Below the pieces are notes generated by a model that was not told where the DNA came from, searched no databases, and worked only from the letters and a program-made list of their open reading frames with translations. Position numbers and translations under genes: made by a program. A stretch of 64,000 bases of DNA from Enoplolaimus lenunculus (taxonomy: Eukaryota > Nematoda > Enoplea > Enoplida > Thoracostomopsidae). The DNA is taken from assembly GCA_030248215.1 (NCBI GenBank), contig JASANG010002095.1, positions 1 to 64,000 on the forward strand, written 5' to 3'. Shown here piece by piece: positions 1 through 11,433 of this stretch; position 1 is the stretch's first letter, and each line of letters starts with the position of its first letter.

Positions 1-29
1 CATCATCATCATTTGCGTAACCCATACGG

Positions 30-743
30 TCATTTGCAGCTCGTGATTTTATCAACCAATAACACAAAGCCACTTCTGTCCATAGCCAATTGTCGTAAAA
101 TAGTCAGATAGTCACGTTTGAAAACAGCCGCATTTCGGTTTACGATATCATGGACAGGTCGACAGTTAACATCCTTGAACAGCTTGCGTTGCCATGTATT
201 GCGCACTCCTCGGAAGGGCCGACGCCATCCCTCTTCAGCCGGAATCGGGTGGAACAAAGATTTGAACGGTAGACGAACGGTTTCCATACGCGCGACATGC
301 CCGAACCAATATAGCCGCCGCTTGAGGATCGACTCCGAAACGGTTTCCTTGATGCCCATTTGTCTGCGAACTTCGACGTTTGTAACGTGGTCACGGTAGG
401 AGACGTGCAGTATCCAGCGCAGCATTCGGTGGTCGAAGGCATCCAGTCGCCGCTCGTGGTTAGCCTTGATCGGCCACGTTTCACAGGCATAGACGAGCAC
501 CGGTCGAACGCAGGCCATGTAGATCCGGCGTTTCAGCTGTTTTGACAGGTTCCGGTTTCCCCACACAGCTTTCAGCGCCAGCATGGCGTTGTACGCCTTT
601 GCTATTCTGGTGCGGATTTCGGTAGACCCATCACCGGAAGAGTATATGGAGCTGCCAAGGTAGGTGAAGTCGTCCACCACTTCAATGGTTTCTCTGGCGA
701 TGCTTACTTTCGGTCTTGTTTCGGACAGGATCTTCGTCTCGCC
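30..743 (-). CDS. LINE C-terminal region, frameshifted from the RT
   Basis: This frame continues the reverse transcriptase protein after the frameshift near 745. It reads through DDFTYLGS, the RT thumb region and a conserved block including RMLRW, SYRDH and RRLYWFGHVARM, typical of the C-terminal end of RTE/CR1-like LINE proteins. The open frame from its first ATG is 216 codons, 30-680, and sense sequence extends up to about 743. It stops 30 bases before the window edge and is followed by the (ATG)n tail, so the 3' end of the element is probably complete. The single frame break is the only lesion I noticed in this part. Confidence 0.8.
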   Translation of the reverse strand, partial: GETKILSETRPKVSIARETIEVVDDFTYLGSSIYSSGDGSTEIRTRIAKAYNAMLALKAVWGNRNLSKQLKRRIYMACVRPVLVYACETWPIKANHERRLDAFDHRMLRWILHVSYRDHVTNVEVRRQMGIKETVSESILKRRLYWFGHVARMETVRLPFKSLFHPIPAEEGWRRPFRGVRNTWQRKLFKDVNCRPVHDIVNRNAAVFKRDYLTILRQLAMDRSGFVLLVDKITSCK

Positions 744-2870
744 GTACTGATCACCAGGCCGATGCGCTTCGCGTTTTCATCCAGCCGATCTAACATTCTC
801 TGGAGCTGCTCTGGGCTTTCAGCGAGCACGGCTATGTCGTCCGCAAACGTCAGGTCGGACAGGACGGAGCTGTCATCGGTTTCGCTACCCATCAGGACCC
901 CGTCATCGTGGTCATCGAAAGACACTTTGAGCAACCAATCCACGCACCAGTTGAAGAGAATGGGCGAAGAGATGCCTCCCTGACGCACACCGGTGTGGAT
1001 CTCGAAGGTGTCGGTCGCGGTACCGTATACCCCTACACGGCATTTCGTCGATCGGTAGAGGGCCCGGAACATCGATATAATCTTCTGCGGGACTCCAGAA
1101 GCCGCCATTATCAGCCACAGACTATCTCTATCGATGCTATCGAAGGCTGCTGCGAAATCGACGAAGCCAATAAATGTTGCTCGCCCGAATTCGTTCCGGG
1201 TTTCGATTACTTGGCGCAAGGTGAAAATCTGGTCGGAACAGCTTCTTCCAGCCCGGAACCCAGCTTGGTTCTCACGGGTAAGCGGGTCGCGCCATTGCTT
1301 GATGCGGTCAATCAGGACTGCTTCTAGAATCTTGGACGCGATGTCGAGGAGGCTGATTCCCCGGTAGTTCTTACACATGCTCTTATCGCCCTTCTTGAAC
1401 AGCGGGACAACTTCGGCGATCTCCCAGTCGAATGGGATCGACTCGCTGCGCCATATAGTTTCGAAAAGGGACACCAGGTCAGTGGCGACTGGCTCACCAC
1501 CGTATTTGTAGGCTTCGGGTGGTAGACCATCTTCTCCACCTGCTCTTCCTGATCTGCTCGATCTGATTGCCTTCTTGACGTCCTCCAGACTAGGCGGCTC
1601 CACGCGAATGCAGGTGGCGGGGATCGGGGTGCCAAGGTCTTCGGCGGACAGTGGGTTTGCTGGGCTTGGTCGGTTAAGCAACTCCTTGAAGTGCTCAGCC
1701 CATCTGTCTAGCTTCGCTTGCTTCCCATCAATCAAAATGCCGTTTCGGTCTTTCAGCGTCGGGGGGGCACAGCCTTTCTTGTTCAGGGACTTGACCATCT
1801 GGAACAGCTTTCGCGAATCACCGACCCTGTTTGCTTGCTCTGCATCGACAACGAATCGGGTCCACATGACGTCACGGTCGCCAGCAACTGCTCGTCTGAC
1901 TGCATTTCGTAGTCTATTGCACTTTGGCTGACTTCTTCGCTGGTCCATCAGTGATATCGTTTCGTTTGAGATCCAACCAGACCGGTTGATGCGGCGGACA
2001 CCGAGCGTCTCGGAACAGGCCTGGTTCAGGTTTGTAGCCATGAGTGCGCACCTCTGCTCCACATCTGCATCAGCATCGTGGGCGGTTCCGACACGGACAT
2101 AGGTCTGCCGGAAATCTTCTCGCGTTTCCACGACCTTGAAACGATCGACATCGTATCGCTTCTTCATCGGGCGGGATTTGGACGCGGAGAAGCGAATCCT
2201 CACACGGCATCGGACAAGACCATGGTCGGAGCTCCATTCGTTGCCCCAGAACGTTCTGCTGTCCAGCACTGAGGTTCTCCATCGGTCACGCACCAGGATG
2301 AAGTCGATTTGGTTCTCGGCATTCCCGGCATTAGACATCCAGGTGGCAAGATGGCGGCGCTTGTGCTTGAATCCCGTATTCGTGGCGAACAGCCGTTGTT
2401 GACCAATCAACGAGACTAGCCGATCTCCATTGTTGCTTCTGGTGCCCAGGCTGAACGGGCCCAGCATGCTGCCTTCACATGGGTGTCGCGGACCGAGTTG
2501 GGCATTCCAGTCGCCGGCGACGATCAGGAAGTCAGACTTGGCAACGCCGGCTAGTGCAGTGTCGACTTCACTGTAGAACTGATCTTTCACGGCGTCTGTG
2601 GAGCCTTCTGTAGGAGCGTAGACGGACACAATGCACAGGTTAAAGGGGCGGCACTTGACACGGATGCGCATCACTCGGGGGCTAATAAAGTCGCACGCGT
2701 TGACGCAACTTGCCAACGATTGTTCTAGGGCGATCCCCACCCCATGATTTCCGCTTCCATCGGACGGGCCTGACCAGTACGAGGTGTAGCTCTTCTTTGG
2801 CAGGTCTTCGTTCGCTTTTTCTTCATCACGGCAGACGATGCATTTCCATGCGGCAGCAGAGGACATCCAA
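704..2870 (-). CDS. LINE endonuclease/reverse transcriptase, partial
   Basis: The open frame (748 codons if read from the ATG at 2950) has an endonuclease part with GDWNAQLG near residues 146-153, then IDFILV and SSDHGLV, the Asp/His motifs of the exonuclease-endonuclease-phosphatase fold. The reverse transcriptase follows, with NYRGISLL, the substrate-binding GVRQGGISSP and the catalytic FADD at about residues 702-705. The first 25-30 residues of the open frame come from flanking MITE-like sequence, so the true element sequence begins near 2870 and has no start codon of its own. The frame stops just after GLVIST, where a frameshift moves the coding sense into another frame. The product would nick target DNA and copy LINE RNA at the nick. 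This copy is unlikely to be active because the endonuclease N-terminus is absent. Confidence 0.85.
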
Positions 2871-2879
2871 TTTTTGCAG

Positions 2880-3095
2880 CGAGGACGCGCATTTGCAATT
2901 TGTAGGTGCAAGTTTTGTAGCGGGCTTTCGAACAAAACTGACAGCTGCAAATTTGTTCTGCAAAAACTAGCCCGTGTAAGTTACAACTGTAAGTTATAGT
3001 AACAAAAACATGCGTTGTAATAACATGTGATTGCAAGATGCAGCTGCGAGTTGTCGAGGCAATAACTTGCAAGTGTAAAATGGGCTTTACTGGCA
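2880..3095. mobile_element. partial CACGTG/TTGCA-rich MITE copy
   Basis: The stretch is full of TTGCAAG/CTTGCA words (cttgcaagtgtaaaatggg, tgcagctgcgagttgtcg) that recur at 5314-5606, 40290-40590 and 62565-62815. The end nearer the LINE is missing, as expected if the LINE inserted into it or the two are simply abutted. Exact borders are not visible. Confidence 0.45.
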
Positions 3096-3375
3096 TTTTT
3101 AAAATATATAAAAACATAATAGTAGAAGGCATTAGGTTGGTTGAAAAGTTGTTGCTCAGTTAAAACTAACGCGAAAGCATAAGGTCAGTTACCGTTACTA
3201 ACACTGGTACGTCTCAAAATTTTTGATTAGGTAGATTTTTTGATTGTACAACAAATAACTAATAAAAACACAATCTGATAAATATCTTTACAGTAACTGT
3301 TTACATGTATATCATCTACTGTTAACTAATACGTTCTCCAAAAGTTAGTTCACCAATTTTCAAGTTGTATTTCAG

Positions 3376-4231
3376 CAGTCTATCCTTTACCGTGCATTCG
3401 ACCCGGCTACCGTTCAGTGAATCTCCGCAATCAGTACAGCGAAGAGTTAGAACTGTCTTCGCTTCTCGTTCACGTTGATATTCGGCATCAAGAAGACGAT
3501 GGTTTAACCCCGAGGTGTGATTCTCTGGTAACACCCCGTGAAGATTTGACTGCAAACGGATATACACGGCCGCTGAGAGTAAGCGGATCATTTAATGACA
3601 GCGATGGGTTGGATGATACAACTACCGCTACCGCTTTGAATGGTGGCGTAGCTGAAGAGGTAGGTTGTATTCTAAAGGCTTTGAGAGAAAATTTGTGACA
3701 AGAATTCTGAACCTAGAAAGTTTTTGGGATGTACAATGAACCGCTTTAGAATGGTCGCATAATAAAAAACTTTTGGATGTTAACAGCTGACATTTCTTCT
3801 TAAGGATCCTGAACAACGGAAACGATAATTAAATTATTATCAATTTTTCAAGACAGCGAAGAAGTTAATAAAATTGTAATGTATGATTTTGTTAGCTATC
3901 ATCCTCCAAAGATCCGAACGCAAGAAAAAACGAGTCAAACAGCAAGCTGGGTGTCCCAACACAAGTCGCGAATAAAGGAAAATCAAAATCGCTTAAATCG
4001 CAGCCACTAAATGATGCTGTGGGACCGTCTGCAGCTGAAGCAGCAGGCATGCGGCGTATTATTGCCGAACAAGCTGGTATCAGTTGTTCAGACTCGAGCA
4101 CAATGTCGTGTTATGATTCTTCCATGTCCGATGGGTGTTCGTCCTATTGTAACACCACGGATGGAGCAGGTGTTGGAGGCAAACAAGGAGGAAACGCTAA
4201 ACGATTGTTGAAATTTTTGAAACGGAAATAG
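3376..4231 (+). CDS. PLCG: phospholipase C gamma, last two exons
   Basis: Exon 3376-3659 starts after ...gtatttcag in phase 1 and ends at GAG|gtaggt in phase 0; exon 3896-4231 starts after gttag and stops at 4229-4231. The first exon reads YPLPCIRPGYRSVNLRNQYS and then ELELSSLLVHVDI, which matches the last strands of the C2 domain of animal PLC gamma (human has GYRAVPLKNNYSEDLELASLL). The enzyme cleaves PIP2 into IP3 and diacylglycerol below receptor tyrosine kinases. The rest of the first exon and the whole second exon (about 170 residues) form a low-complexity tail: acidic and Thr-rich, then Lys/Ser-rich, then a Cys/Ser/Asp patch and a basic end (KRLLKFLKRK). I recognise no domain in the tail. 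The catalytic and SH2/SH3 exons lie left of the window. No clear AATAAA follows the stop within the next few hundred bases. Confidence 0.8.
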
Positions 4232-5313
4232 TTGACATTTTTGAAACCAGAGTTTTTGAAATTTCGAATTTTGATATTTTTAAGCGAAAATAATTGAAAT
4301 TTTTCAAACGAAAATAGGCCAATTTAAATAGTTAGTGTGGCGTTTATCAGATCGTAATTGTTTTGTTTTTAGTAAGTGTAAAGAGTATTAAGACAAAAAC
4401 AAATAGTTAACTGAGGTTGCTCTGAATTGAACACACGTCGTATTATAATTGTTCTGTGTCACATGGCAGATGGCCATATTTGGGCACTCCGGATGGCAAA
4501 CGTTTTGAAAACGCAAATGGTTATGTTTATAGGGAAGTTAGTCATTTTGTGTTTTGGTTGCTTTGTCCTTGTTTTCACACAGTGTCAGGGGTGTACAAAA
4601 ATAGTATGAGATTTGTAATTTTGTGAAACTATTGGAGGCGCGCAACACTAACAGCTAAGCTTTTGGTTGTCCACAGCATCAGAAAGAGCCGCATAATTCG
4701 TCATAGGGTTTCGGCTGAGTTTGACGGTACATGGTTAGTATTCTGTTTTATGTTTGTAAGTAATGGTGGTAAAATTTACTGCTGTGTGTGGTTTTTTCAT
4801 CAGACTGCTAAAATTAATGTGGATTCTATGTAATTTAGCTATGGTTTCATAAAAGCCTGGCATTAAATAAGTGCCGGATAAGTTCCAAGGATTCGATATA
4901 ATTTAGTAATTATTTTGAAAATGCTTAAGCTTATCGGACGTACATACATCTGGATGCAAGAAAGGGCCAAATAATGTTAAGTCACCTTGAACTTGGAAGC
5001 AAATTTTAGCTTGTTTGGAAAACACGTAACCCCGGTTGTAAATACAGTTAAATCGTCGTATGTTTAGCCTTTAACTTTGACTCCCTATGTGGCTGACTAT
5101 GGGTGGATTCCGTTCCTAGGAGTAGTTCGGTGAGCACCGCCGTTTTTAGAAGTGACGTCAAAGCTACGTAAAGTATGCAGTGCGTGAAATACATGGGAAA
5201 TGTTTCGTATTTTGATGCACTATGTATTAAATTGCCGGTATTTGAATATGTGTTAAAACTTTAATGATTTGTTCAGCAGAATTTATAATATTTCAGTGTT
5301 GACGGCGTGGAGC

Positions 5314-5606
5314 CCTATTCACACGTGCTAGTGGTTGCAGCAAAAACTTGCACGTGCAACTTGCTCGTGCAATTTGGTCATAAAGCAGCTTTGAAGTTCT
5401 TGCAGCTTCAAATAATTATTCACTGGAATTCATGCTATTGAATTTAATTCGCACCTGTGACCGCAGTTGCAAGTCTCATGAATTTCCTGCACCTGAAGTT
5501 TGATTGGTCAATCGCAATGTTTCTTTGAAAATACCTACAGCCGCAAGTATATCGTACAAGTTGCAGCTGCGAGTTCTCGCTGGAAAAACTTCCACGTGTG
5601 AATAGG
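5314..5606. mobile_element. MITE with CCTATTCACACGTG inverted ends
   Basis: The left end CCTATTCACACGTG (5314) is the perfect reverse complement of the right end CACGTGTGAATAGG (ends 5606). The interior is rich in TTGCA/TGCAAG words. There is no coding capacity, so this is a nonautonomous element. Related partial copies lie at 2880-3095, around 40290-40590 and at 62565-62815. I could not settle the target duplication. Confidence 0.7.
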
Positions 5607-5767
5607 TCTTTACAAAAATTCATGTTTTAATTGGGGTTTTGTAATGGTATGGCTAAAATTTCAGCATGCACTTCGAAGCACTTGGCGTATATAATGGTGT
5701 TTTAATAAGAAGGCACATGTCGTCTGGGATGTCTCGCCTACCACCTGACTCTTTTGGTAATTGATTG

Positions 5768-6153
5768 TAGAGATGTCCCGGGGCCCGGATTTTACCCGCG
5801 ACCGGGGCCTTGGTACCAGGGTCGGGGTCAGCAAAATAGACTAAACTACGAATTTTATGTACGTTCGGCGTAAGCATGTACCTAGAAGTACGGTACCGTT
5901 TTTATCATATCGCATCACGCCACATTTTGTGAATACTCCCATTTTGTGAGGTTAGTATTAATGCATTTGTTATTTGCCATATCGCGTTACGCGATATTTT
6001 GTCTATGGTAATGTAATAAACTTACTGTGCTGCGTTCGGATTCTGGCTGAATTGTGACATTGTTTTTCTGGTACCGTCCATTGTACCGTCTGGTACGGTT
6101 TATGGTACCGTATGGCCCCGGCACCTTCTGACCCCTGCCCCGGGACATCTCTA
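5768..6153. mobile_element. hAT-like MITE, TAGAGATGTCCCGGGGC ends
   Basis: The ends TAGAGATGTCCCGGGGC and GCCCCGGGACATCTCTA are inverted repeats. They are flanked by an 8-bp duplication with one mismatch (ATTGATTG at 5760-5767, ATTGATGG at 6154-6161). An 8-bp duplication and TA.RG-type ends fit the hAT superfamily. The interior has GGTACCGT words and no transposase. Confidence 0.75.
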
Positions 6154-6604
6154 ATTGATGGTATAGATGAAATGCATACCGGCCGTCCCGCTGTATGACC
6201 GCCTGTGCTAATGTATATATATACTGTCCACGTAATGAGTCGCATTATTTTATTATGGTGAGTTGTGTCAAATTTACTGCTGCTTTTAGTTGTGCACTTA
6301 TATGTAAAACTTTCCGCTCTTGTGCACTTCCCCGATACTTACGCTTAGATTTAAGAAATAGTTTGCATTTGCCTAAGCCTAAACTGTAACTGTAAATATC
6401 GGGGAGTATAGTACAAGAGCCAAACTTTCTAACTTATGTTTATATAATTATCGCTTTCACATTTGTTTGGATGTTACGATATTCTAGAACGGTGTTGTGG
6501 CACAAATGAACTTATATGTTCTTTGTAGAAAAAGTATATGAATTTAAAATGGCGAATCTTTAAAGTTTGGAAAATTTATTTCCAGAGAATATAATTTATC
6601 AGAC

Positions 6605-6850
6605 ATTGGGGCTGGGTTTCCGAAATCTTACTTAAGTATGTACTTACTTAAGTCGCCGACTTAAGTAAATACTTCGATTTTCGTGCAAAAACAAATAAAC
6701 GCCAAATGTCAGCCATTGTTGAAACAAGAAAGTAATAGCTTTGCTTTATCGAGGTGGCACCAATAGTCTATAAATTCAATTTGGCCAAGGTTAGTATGCC
6801 TGAAACGTAAATTTGTAATAAGTAGGGTTTTGGAAAACCAGTCAATGCTT
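6605..6850. mobile_element. MITE with GGCTGGGTTTC ends
   Basis: The left end (GGCTGGGTTTCCGAAATC) and the right end (TTTTGGAAAACCAGTC) are imperfect inverted repeats. Just inside lies ACTTAAGT palindromic sequence. The same ends bound a longer copy at 26140-26646. Confidence 0.5.
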
Positions 6851-9471
6851 TATATCGGTCTGCGCTAGGATAGTTCGGTTGCATCTTGCAGTATAAACAC
6901 CGTAATTATAAGTTATAAACGATTTCAAGTCGGGATATTGTTTAGTTTTTATTTTAAAATTGAACCCACTTTGTTTGGCTGCAGTGGTTTGTCCAAAAAT
7001 CTACTACAAGTTGTTGAACGATATATCGCTCATGACTTTATCCTATCTAGGGCACTTGTTTAGTTTCCTCCATACTAGTTTTAACTTAGTAGACGCAACA
7101 GCCCCCATGCTACTGTTTATTTTATAAGTGTGTGGGGGAAGTAAACAAGTATATACCCAATCAGAATGTGTCTTTCGTTTTGGTTGCTATATCTACCGAG
7201 TTGCATTATTGGTGACTTCTTATATATCTTGCTTTATTATACGCATTATGTTTCTTTGAGGTGTTGTACCGCATTATGATTTATTTATATAATGGATAAT
7301 GAAATTATGTAAACGCAGATATTCATATTTTGGCTCTTTTACAGTCACTCTGTGCAGTTGTTTAAAGTTTCAAGTGTTGGTAATAGTTTTGGTCAATATT
7401 AAAGTTTAGACGTAGGTTTAAGGGTGTCGGGGACCTATACTGTACCCATATTTTGCATACATAATCCACATGTCACCGTTAATATGTTTTTATTCGGGTC
7501 TGTTAATTGTGGGCGTTGACCTTGAATTAATTCAAACGTTCAGAAAATTTATGACCATTTGCCACTCTGCGAGACATGGTTCTATCGTATGTTTCGCTGT
7601 TCCAAAGTCAGCAGTCGAATATAGAGCCAGATGTTTACTGTTTTGTTTGTTCATTTACGAATACTGTGCTACTGAATTTAGCTATAAATTGTCTAGCGAA
7701 TGTTTCAAAATAGCACAATTCTTAGATCAAACCACTGGAATGAGAAAAGTATCTATTAAAACTGGGTAATGAAATTTACCATATCAATATCGATCAATAG
7801 TTGAGGATATGGAATCGGGGCCGGCCGAAAATAAATTTTCGAAACTGTGTAGGTGCACCTGACCGCATCCTTACATACTGAAGGCTATTTATGTTAGTCA
7901 ATACAACATTTTTCGGGATGAGACGCGTAAATTGGAAAGACCTGGTCACTTAATTGTTCTACTGATCCGGTGTATGTGGGGTTCCTGCTTGCACTTTCAA
8001 ATTCAGACATAACGTAGTGTTAGGCGTAAGCTAGTGAAAGTAAAGTGTAGAAGCACCGTGTTTGGTGATAGTCGAAGGGACTGGTTGTGCCTACACTGAG
8101 TATGTTGCCGAAGTTGTGATCGTTCTGTGCTCTTCTTACTTTTACGCTACTTACTGTTCATTCTTTATATATTCTTCCTGCTGTGCATTCACTTATTTCT
8201 TTTAATTCCATTTTACTGGTTGTTTAAAACGTATGAAAGTGATTTTTTATGAAATTTTGGAATTTTCATTTTAATACGTGCTGTAAAAAATAGCTGGGTA
8301 ATATTCTGGTTTCGCATAAATTTGTAGTCTATATTTATGTGATTTGTCTTGTTGAAGTTATGGTGGGTTTTCCGCTTTCTTATCCGGCCGGCATGCGCCC
8401 AAAATGGTTGGATTTGGAAAATTTTTACATATTTGATACCAAAATTGTTAGCTTTTCCAAATAATTCGGTTTTTCTGCAAGCAGCGGGGAATGATAAAAT
8501 GTTAAAATGTTTGAAAATTTTCAAGAAATCGTTTTAGATCCCAGTTTTTGGTGTTCAATGATGAAAACAGGTCATGGGAAGCTATTCATGCAAAAAATAT
8601 TTCAAATTCGAAAATTTTTTTAAGCGAATGCTGACTAAGCGGTAACCGGAAACATTTGTTTTAATTATAGTTATAGCTATGTTTTTGTGCCGTTTTCGGC
8701 GTGACACGATGATTTCTGAATTTAATTTAAATTCCACGCTACGGTTTGGGACGCGAAATTTTTTGAAATTGTTTAGTTGTTACGCTTATGAGTTGAACCA
8801 CGTTTTGAAGTAATCAGTTATACAGTCTACTTTAATTTAAAAATGTGATATATATCTGTACCTAATTTCAAATTTGAGGTGCGTTTCAGCGACTTGGCAT
8901 AATGCGCTTTTCAAGTAAAGCTTGGCGTTAAAACTAAGTGTGTCTTATTTTGTTCTTGCATAAATTGCCGTGTTTCTTGCCATTGATTTCATGTCGCTTG
9001 TTGTGATACGTTTAATGCAAAATCAATTAATAACTTGCATGCATCAGGTAACTGCACTTGTCCATTCCCCCTCCCCCCCCCCACAAGCTTAAGTTTAAGT
9101 TTACTTAAGCCTAGTCCTAAACCTAGGTTACGCCAAAATCCTGAAGTTTCAAAAATTATGGAATAGTACACTGCAGGCGCGGTCGGCTATGCTACGAGTT
9201 ACGACTCAGTTTGATGGCTAGTTTTATAAACACTGTTACGAAAACTAAGTAACTCGCAGCCAAACGATATTTATTCATTTATAGAAACGTTGACCAATTA
9301 TTGGACTTTAGTAGAAGTTACAAACTAGCCCAGGTAAGATTTTGCTGGTGACTAGATGCCGTGATCAAAAATTATTTGTTTAAAGAATACTCGATGGTCA
9401 AAGCTGGTTCAAATTGGGATAGCTATCGTGTGGTTGGTTCTATATCGCCTAAAGAAATTTATTAAAAATGT

Positions 9472-9586
9472 GGACCAATGTATAGAACAGGGCTGTAACA
9501 GTGGTACAAGCATATTCCTAAGCCTAATCGTGTGTATGAACTTAGTCTAACAGAAAAGCGGTCCGCTCCTGATGTTTACGTATGCC
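9472..9586. mobile_element. GGCC-ended MITE, short degraded copy
   Basis: The left end GGACCAATGTATAGAACAGG and the right end (GGTCCGCTCC to TATGCC) match the family seen complete at 39844-40045 and 47377-47534. It holds only a fragment of the ATTCCTAAGCCTAA array. The borders are approximate. Confidence 0.5.
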
Positions 9587-9637
9587 GAAATTTGCAATGA
9601 TAGGGTATACTGAGGGCATTTTTGTTTATAGAAAGTA

Positions 9638-10039
9638 CTGTAGTGACCCGAATAAGAAGGGGTCCCCATTTTGAGTTCCAATCAATATGAGTACGTATCC
9701 CTAATAAGAGTTTACAAGCGCATATAGTCCCTGATTTCTAATTAGAGTCCATAAATGTCAATTTTTCAAAATTGCAGTGCATAAGTGACTCCAGCACAAA
9801 ATACAGTTGAATTTTAAACTTTAAAGCATACTTAGTTTTGAAAGTGCATTCTTAAGTAGTGCTTTGCATTATTGCTCAAGCTTGTGATACAAGACAAATG
9901 TTTAACTTAACGGATAATTGCAGTACCGGATATATATCAGCGGGTTAAACATAAATAGCAGTCAGTAACCGAATAACAGGGGGCTACCCATAAAGAGGCC
10001 AAATAAATATCAATCCCCCTCTTATTCCGGTCACTACAG
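9638..10039. mobile_element. Tc1/mariner-like MITE, CTGTAGTGACC ends
   Basis: The element begins CTGTAGTGACCCGAATAAG and ends CTTATTCCGGTCACTACAG, inverted repeats flanked on both sides by TA. It is 402 bp and noncoding. TA flanks fit Tc1/mariner-type insertion. Related copies: 12129-12572, 18340-18567 (partial), 32789-33185, 44730-45116. Confidence 0.75.
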
Positions 10040-10115
10040 TATATCATTAAGAATTTTTAATCAATGTGAACAAAGTTCATAATACAAGAGTGTGCCGCTT
10101 TTTTGTTCCACATGG

Positions 10116-10344
10116 TACAAAATGTACCACCGGGCGTTGCGTTTTTGGCAGACCACCCCTTGTTTAGTGCGGGGTTGCTATCACATGAATACCCTTAAAG
10201 TAAACTACTTTAAGGGCTGCATATTTGACGCGGCATACATAAATTACCATGGTTTGCACCGGTTGTACCCCGCTCTAAGCAAAGGGGTTAGGGCAAAAAC
10301 GCAACGCACACCGGGTGCATTGTTTTGCTACGCAGAACGTACCC
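10116..10344. mobile_element. palindromic MITE with GTTGCGTTTTTG arms
   Basis: The left arm (GTACAAAATGTACCACCGGG, GCGTTGCGTTTTTGGCAGAC) and the right arm (GGCAAAAACGCAACGCACAC, CGGGTGCATTGTTTTGC) are inverted. The arms recur at 36777-36995, 44000-44060 and 46868-47095. The internal open frame 10092-10385 is a by-product of the arms, not a gene. Confidence 0.6.
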
Positions 10345-11097
10345 AGTTGCTTATTCTTGTTGAAGTATGCAGCATCCATTTTTGATGTGAGAAATAGAAA
10401 TAAAATTCATTGATAAAGTTAATTTTACCAAAAATGACAGCAAAAATGAACTACGAGGGATGTGCAAATAGCTCCGATAGGCAACCAGAAATTGTTAGCA
10501 GAGTCGGCAAGAAGATTTATTAAGAAAACGGACTCATAACATAGAACTATTTTGACAACTTTTTGAGGTAGACGGGGAGCAGAAGTGCATCGGATGGGGT
10601 GTCTCCTCTCGCCCCTTCCTAGTTGCAACCTTGTACCTATTGTGAAGAATCGTCTGTTTGGCATTGTTTTTGTTGTTTTATGCTTGCGATCATATACACT
10701 TTCTCATGTGTCAAAATTGCATTTTGTGCTTGTGAGATATTTGTTATGTTTACGGAGTATATGGCTACTTAATATATTTTTGTATAAAGCATTGGGTGTG
10801 GAAAAATCTTTGTAGATCTGCAATATAGAGTCTATTGTAGAACTCTTTATCTAGTAAAGTGGACTACGCATTTGTTATATTCGGAGTCGATATTTTATTT
10901 TCTTGAGTTTGAAGTGTCAGATTTTGAATAGTTCAAACAAAAAAATTTAGATATATTTAACCAAACGTATTTTTGGTTATTTACAATGCCTCGAGCATTT
11001 CACGCAAAGTCATGATAAACTGGTTAGCACTAGAGTTTAGATGACGGTTAGTGCTGTCCGCCATAGGGCAGTATTGTTCGCCAATTAAAATTGCGAT

Positions 11098-11272
11098 GGC
11101 CCACGTAAACATAAGGGCTGAACTTTTTTCTGCGGGACTACAATAGACAATAAGCTAAAGCTTTAGACTAATTTTTTGGGATTTAGGTACAAACACATTC
11201 TCACGCCTAAGCTCTGGCTAGGCTTTTAAGAATATGTTTATACTACTGTTACGACCCTGTTGCATACATATA
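11098..11272. mobile_element. GGCC-ended MITE, minus-oriented copy
   Basis: It starts GGCCCACGTAAACATAAGGG and ends with the array-side end (AAGAATATGTTTATACTACT then GTTACGACCCTG). Only degenerate CCTAAG words remain of the TTAGGC array. It is the same family as 39844-40045. Confidence 0.5.
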
Positions 11273-11433
11273 GCGCAATCGTTAATGATTAAATTTCAGC
11301 ATACCGAAAACCCGGTATTTACTTAGTAAAGGAAAGGTTGGATTGGGCTGTCACAAAAGGTTAACGCTTTTTAGGAAAATAGTAAACAGCAATGTGTCAG
11401 ATCGTTTGCTTTCTACCAAAAATCATTGGATTT

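Larger units (their letters stand above)
1..2870 (-). mobile_element. RTE-like non-LTR retrotransposon (LINE), 5'-truncated
   Basis: Read on the minus strand this stretch encodes part of an apurinic-type endonuclease, a reverse transcriptase and a C-terminal region like the proteins often labelled 'craniofacial development protein 2-like' or endonuclease-reverse transcriptase. It ends at the left window edge in a short (ATG)n tail, the microsatellite 3' end usual for RTE-type LINEs. The N-terminal endonuclease part is missing, so the copy is 5'-truncated near 2870, where sequence resembling the CACGTG-type MITE takes over. The frame is open for over 2 kb and one frameshift, near 745, splits the coding region, so the copy looks young. 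It lies upstream of and antisense to the PLC gamma exons. The RTE label rests on the tail and the overall protein look; a CR1-like clade is the alternative. Confidence 0.85.
4232..11433. other. intergenic, no gene recognised
   Basis: Between the PLC gamma stop and the last exon of the PAN gene I found no convincing exon. Open frames such as 7470-7769 (+) and 8213-8524 (-) show no recognisable domain. The stretch holds the transposons listed separately at 5314, 5768, 6605, 9472, 9638, 10116 and 11098. The regions 4300-5300 and 6900-9400 are A+T-rich sequence in which I see nothing definite, apart from a poly-C run near 9066-9083. Confidence 0.6.
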
